Part shown: positions 6,178 to 6,307 of the stretch, piece by piece
Layout of the letters: the number at the start of each line of letters is the position of its first letter
Position numbering within the stretch: position 1 is the stretch's first letter
Source: Bacteroidales bacterium
Lineage (GTDB): Bacteria > Bacteroidota > Bacteroidia > Bacteroidales > UBA4181
Assembly: GCA_028700615.1 (NCBI GenBank)
Contig: JAQVSH010000111.1
Coordinates: forward strand, 1-6,307
Direction of reading: 5' to 3'
DNA length: 6,307 nucleotides
Notes under the pieces: generated by a model
What the model was told of the DNA's origin: nothing
Database searches by the model: none
The model's input: the letters and a program-made list of their open reading frames with translations, nothing else
Translations under genes and position numbers: made by a program

Positions 6178-6307
6178 TTATTTTCTTACAGGATCTCCGT
6201 AAACAGCTCCTCTCCCATGGGTTCCGACATAAACGCGCCCATATTTTTTGGGATCTCCGATGATGTGGAGTACCAGACCATACTGATGCTGATCATCGTT
6301 AATTCTG
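6178..6307 (-). CDS. GH74 xyloglucanase-like protein, C-terminal end (partial)
   Basis: On the minus strand the last 42 codons are visible, ending in TAA at 6180-6178; the rest lies beyond the window. The translated end contains INDDQHQYG, then IIGDPKKYGRVYVGTHGRG and YGDPVRK. The pattern D-D-x-H-Q-x-G ... GDP-x-x-YGRVY-x-GT-x-GRG-x-x-YGD is what I know from the last blade of the C-terminal propeller in family GH74 endo-xyloglucanases and reducing-end-specific cellobiohydrolases, which cut the beta-1,4-glucan backbone of xyloglucan. The catalytic aspartates are not in view, so activity and signal peptide cannot be judged. It sits tail-to-tail with the sandwich lipoprotein, sharing the terminator. 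Confidence 0.7.
   Translation of the reverse strand, partial: RINDDQHQYGLVLHIIGDPKKYGRVYVGTHGRGAVYGDPVRK

Overview
The window looks like a chromosomal segment of a member of the Bacteroidota. The support is the protein types: a macroglobulin/TonB-plug hybrid without a barrel, a six-bladed propeller lipoprotein with a G-x-G-P-G-E motif, and a small concanavalin-like lipoprotein with the GDIG/WKK/HRK-G/HGDGLTSLQ signature. Start codons also lack clear Shine-Dalgarno spacing. The species cannot be told from the sequence.

Layout, left to right. Positions 1-2315 (+) hold the C-terminal 770 residues of a macroglobulin-like/plug-domain protein whose start lies outside the window. Positions 2332-2448 are a long imperfect inverted repeat between genes. 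Positions 2490-3536 (+) encode a 348-residue propeller lipoprotein. The 411-base gap that follows is non-coding. Its second half (3699-3939) is an elaborate nested inverted-repeat element with stems inside stems and two tandem versions of its right arm. Positions 3948-5231 (-) encode an exported epimerase of the cellobiose/mannobiose 2-epimerase type. A 151-base divergent intergenic region (5232-5382) carries a 7-bp inverted repeat and a nearly identical leader motif in front of each divergent gene. Positions 5383-6024 (+) encode a 213-residue lipoprotein made of one beta-sandwich domain. A strong A/T-flanked hairpin (6091-6129) separates it from the convergent C-terminus of a GH74-type xyloglucanase-like protein (6178-6307, -), cut by the window edge.

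The right half reads as plant beta-glucan handling: an endo/exo xyloglucan hydrolase, an epimerase for the reducing-end glucose of beta-1,4 disaccharides, and a surface or periplasmic lipoprotein with a sandwich fold. No SusC/SusD pair is visible, so a polysaccharide utilisation locus is an inference. The left half (plug/macroglobulin protein, propeller lipoprotein) has no evident metabolic link to it, and the structured element lies between the two halves. The least explained material is non-coding: the element at 3699-3939, the inverted repeat at 2332-2448 and the paired leader motif.
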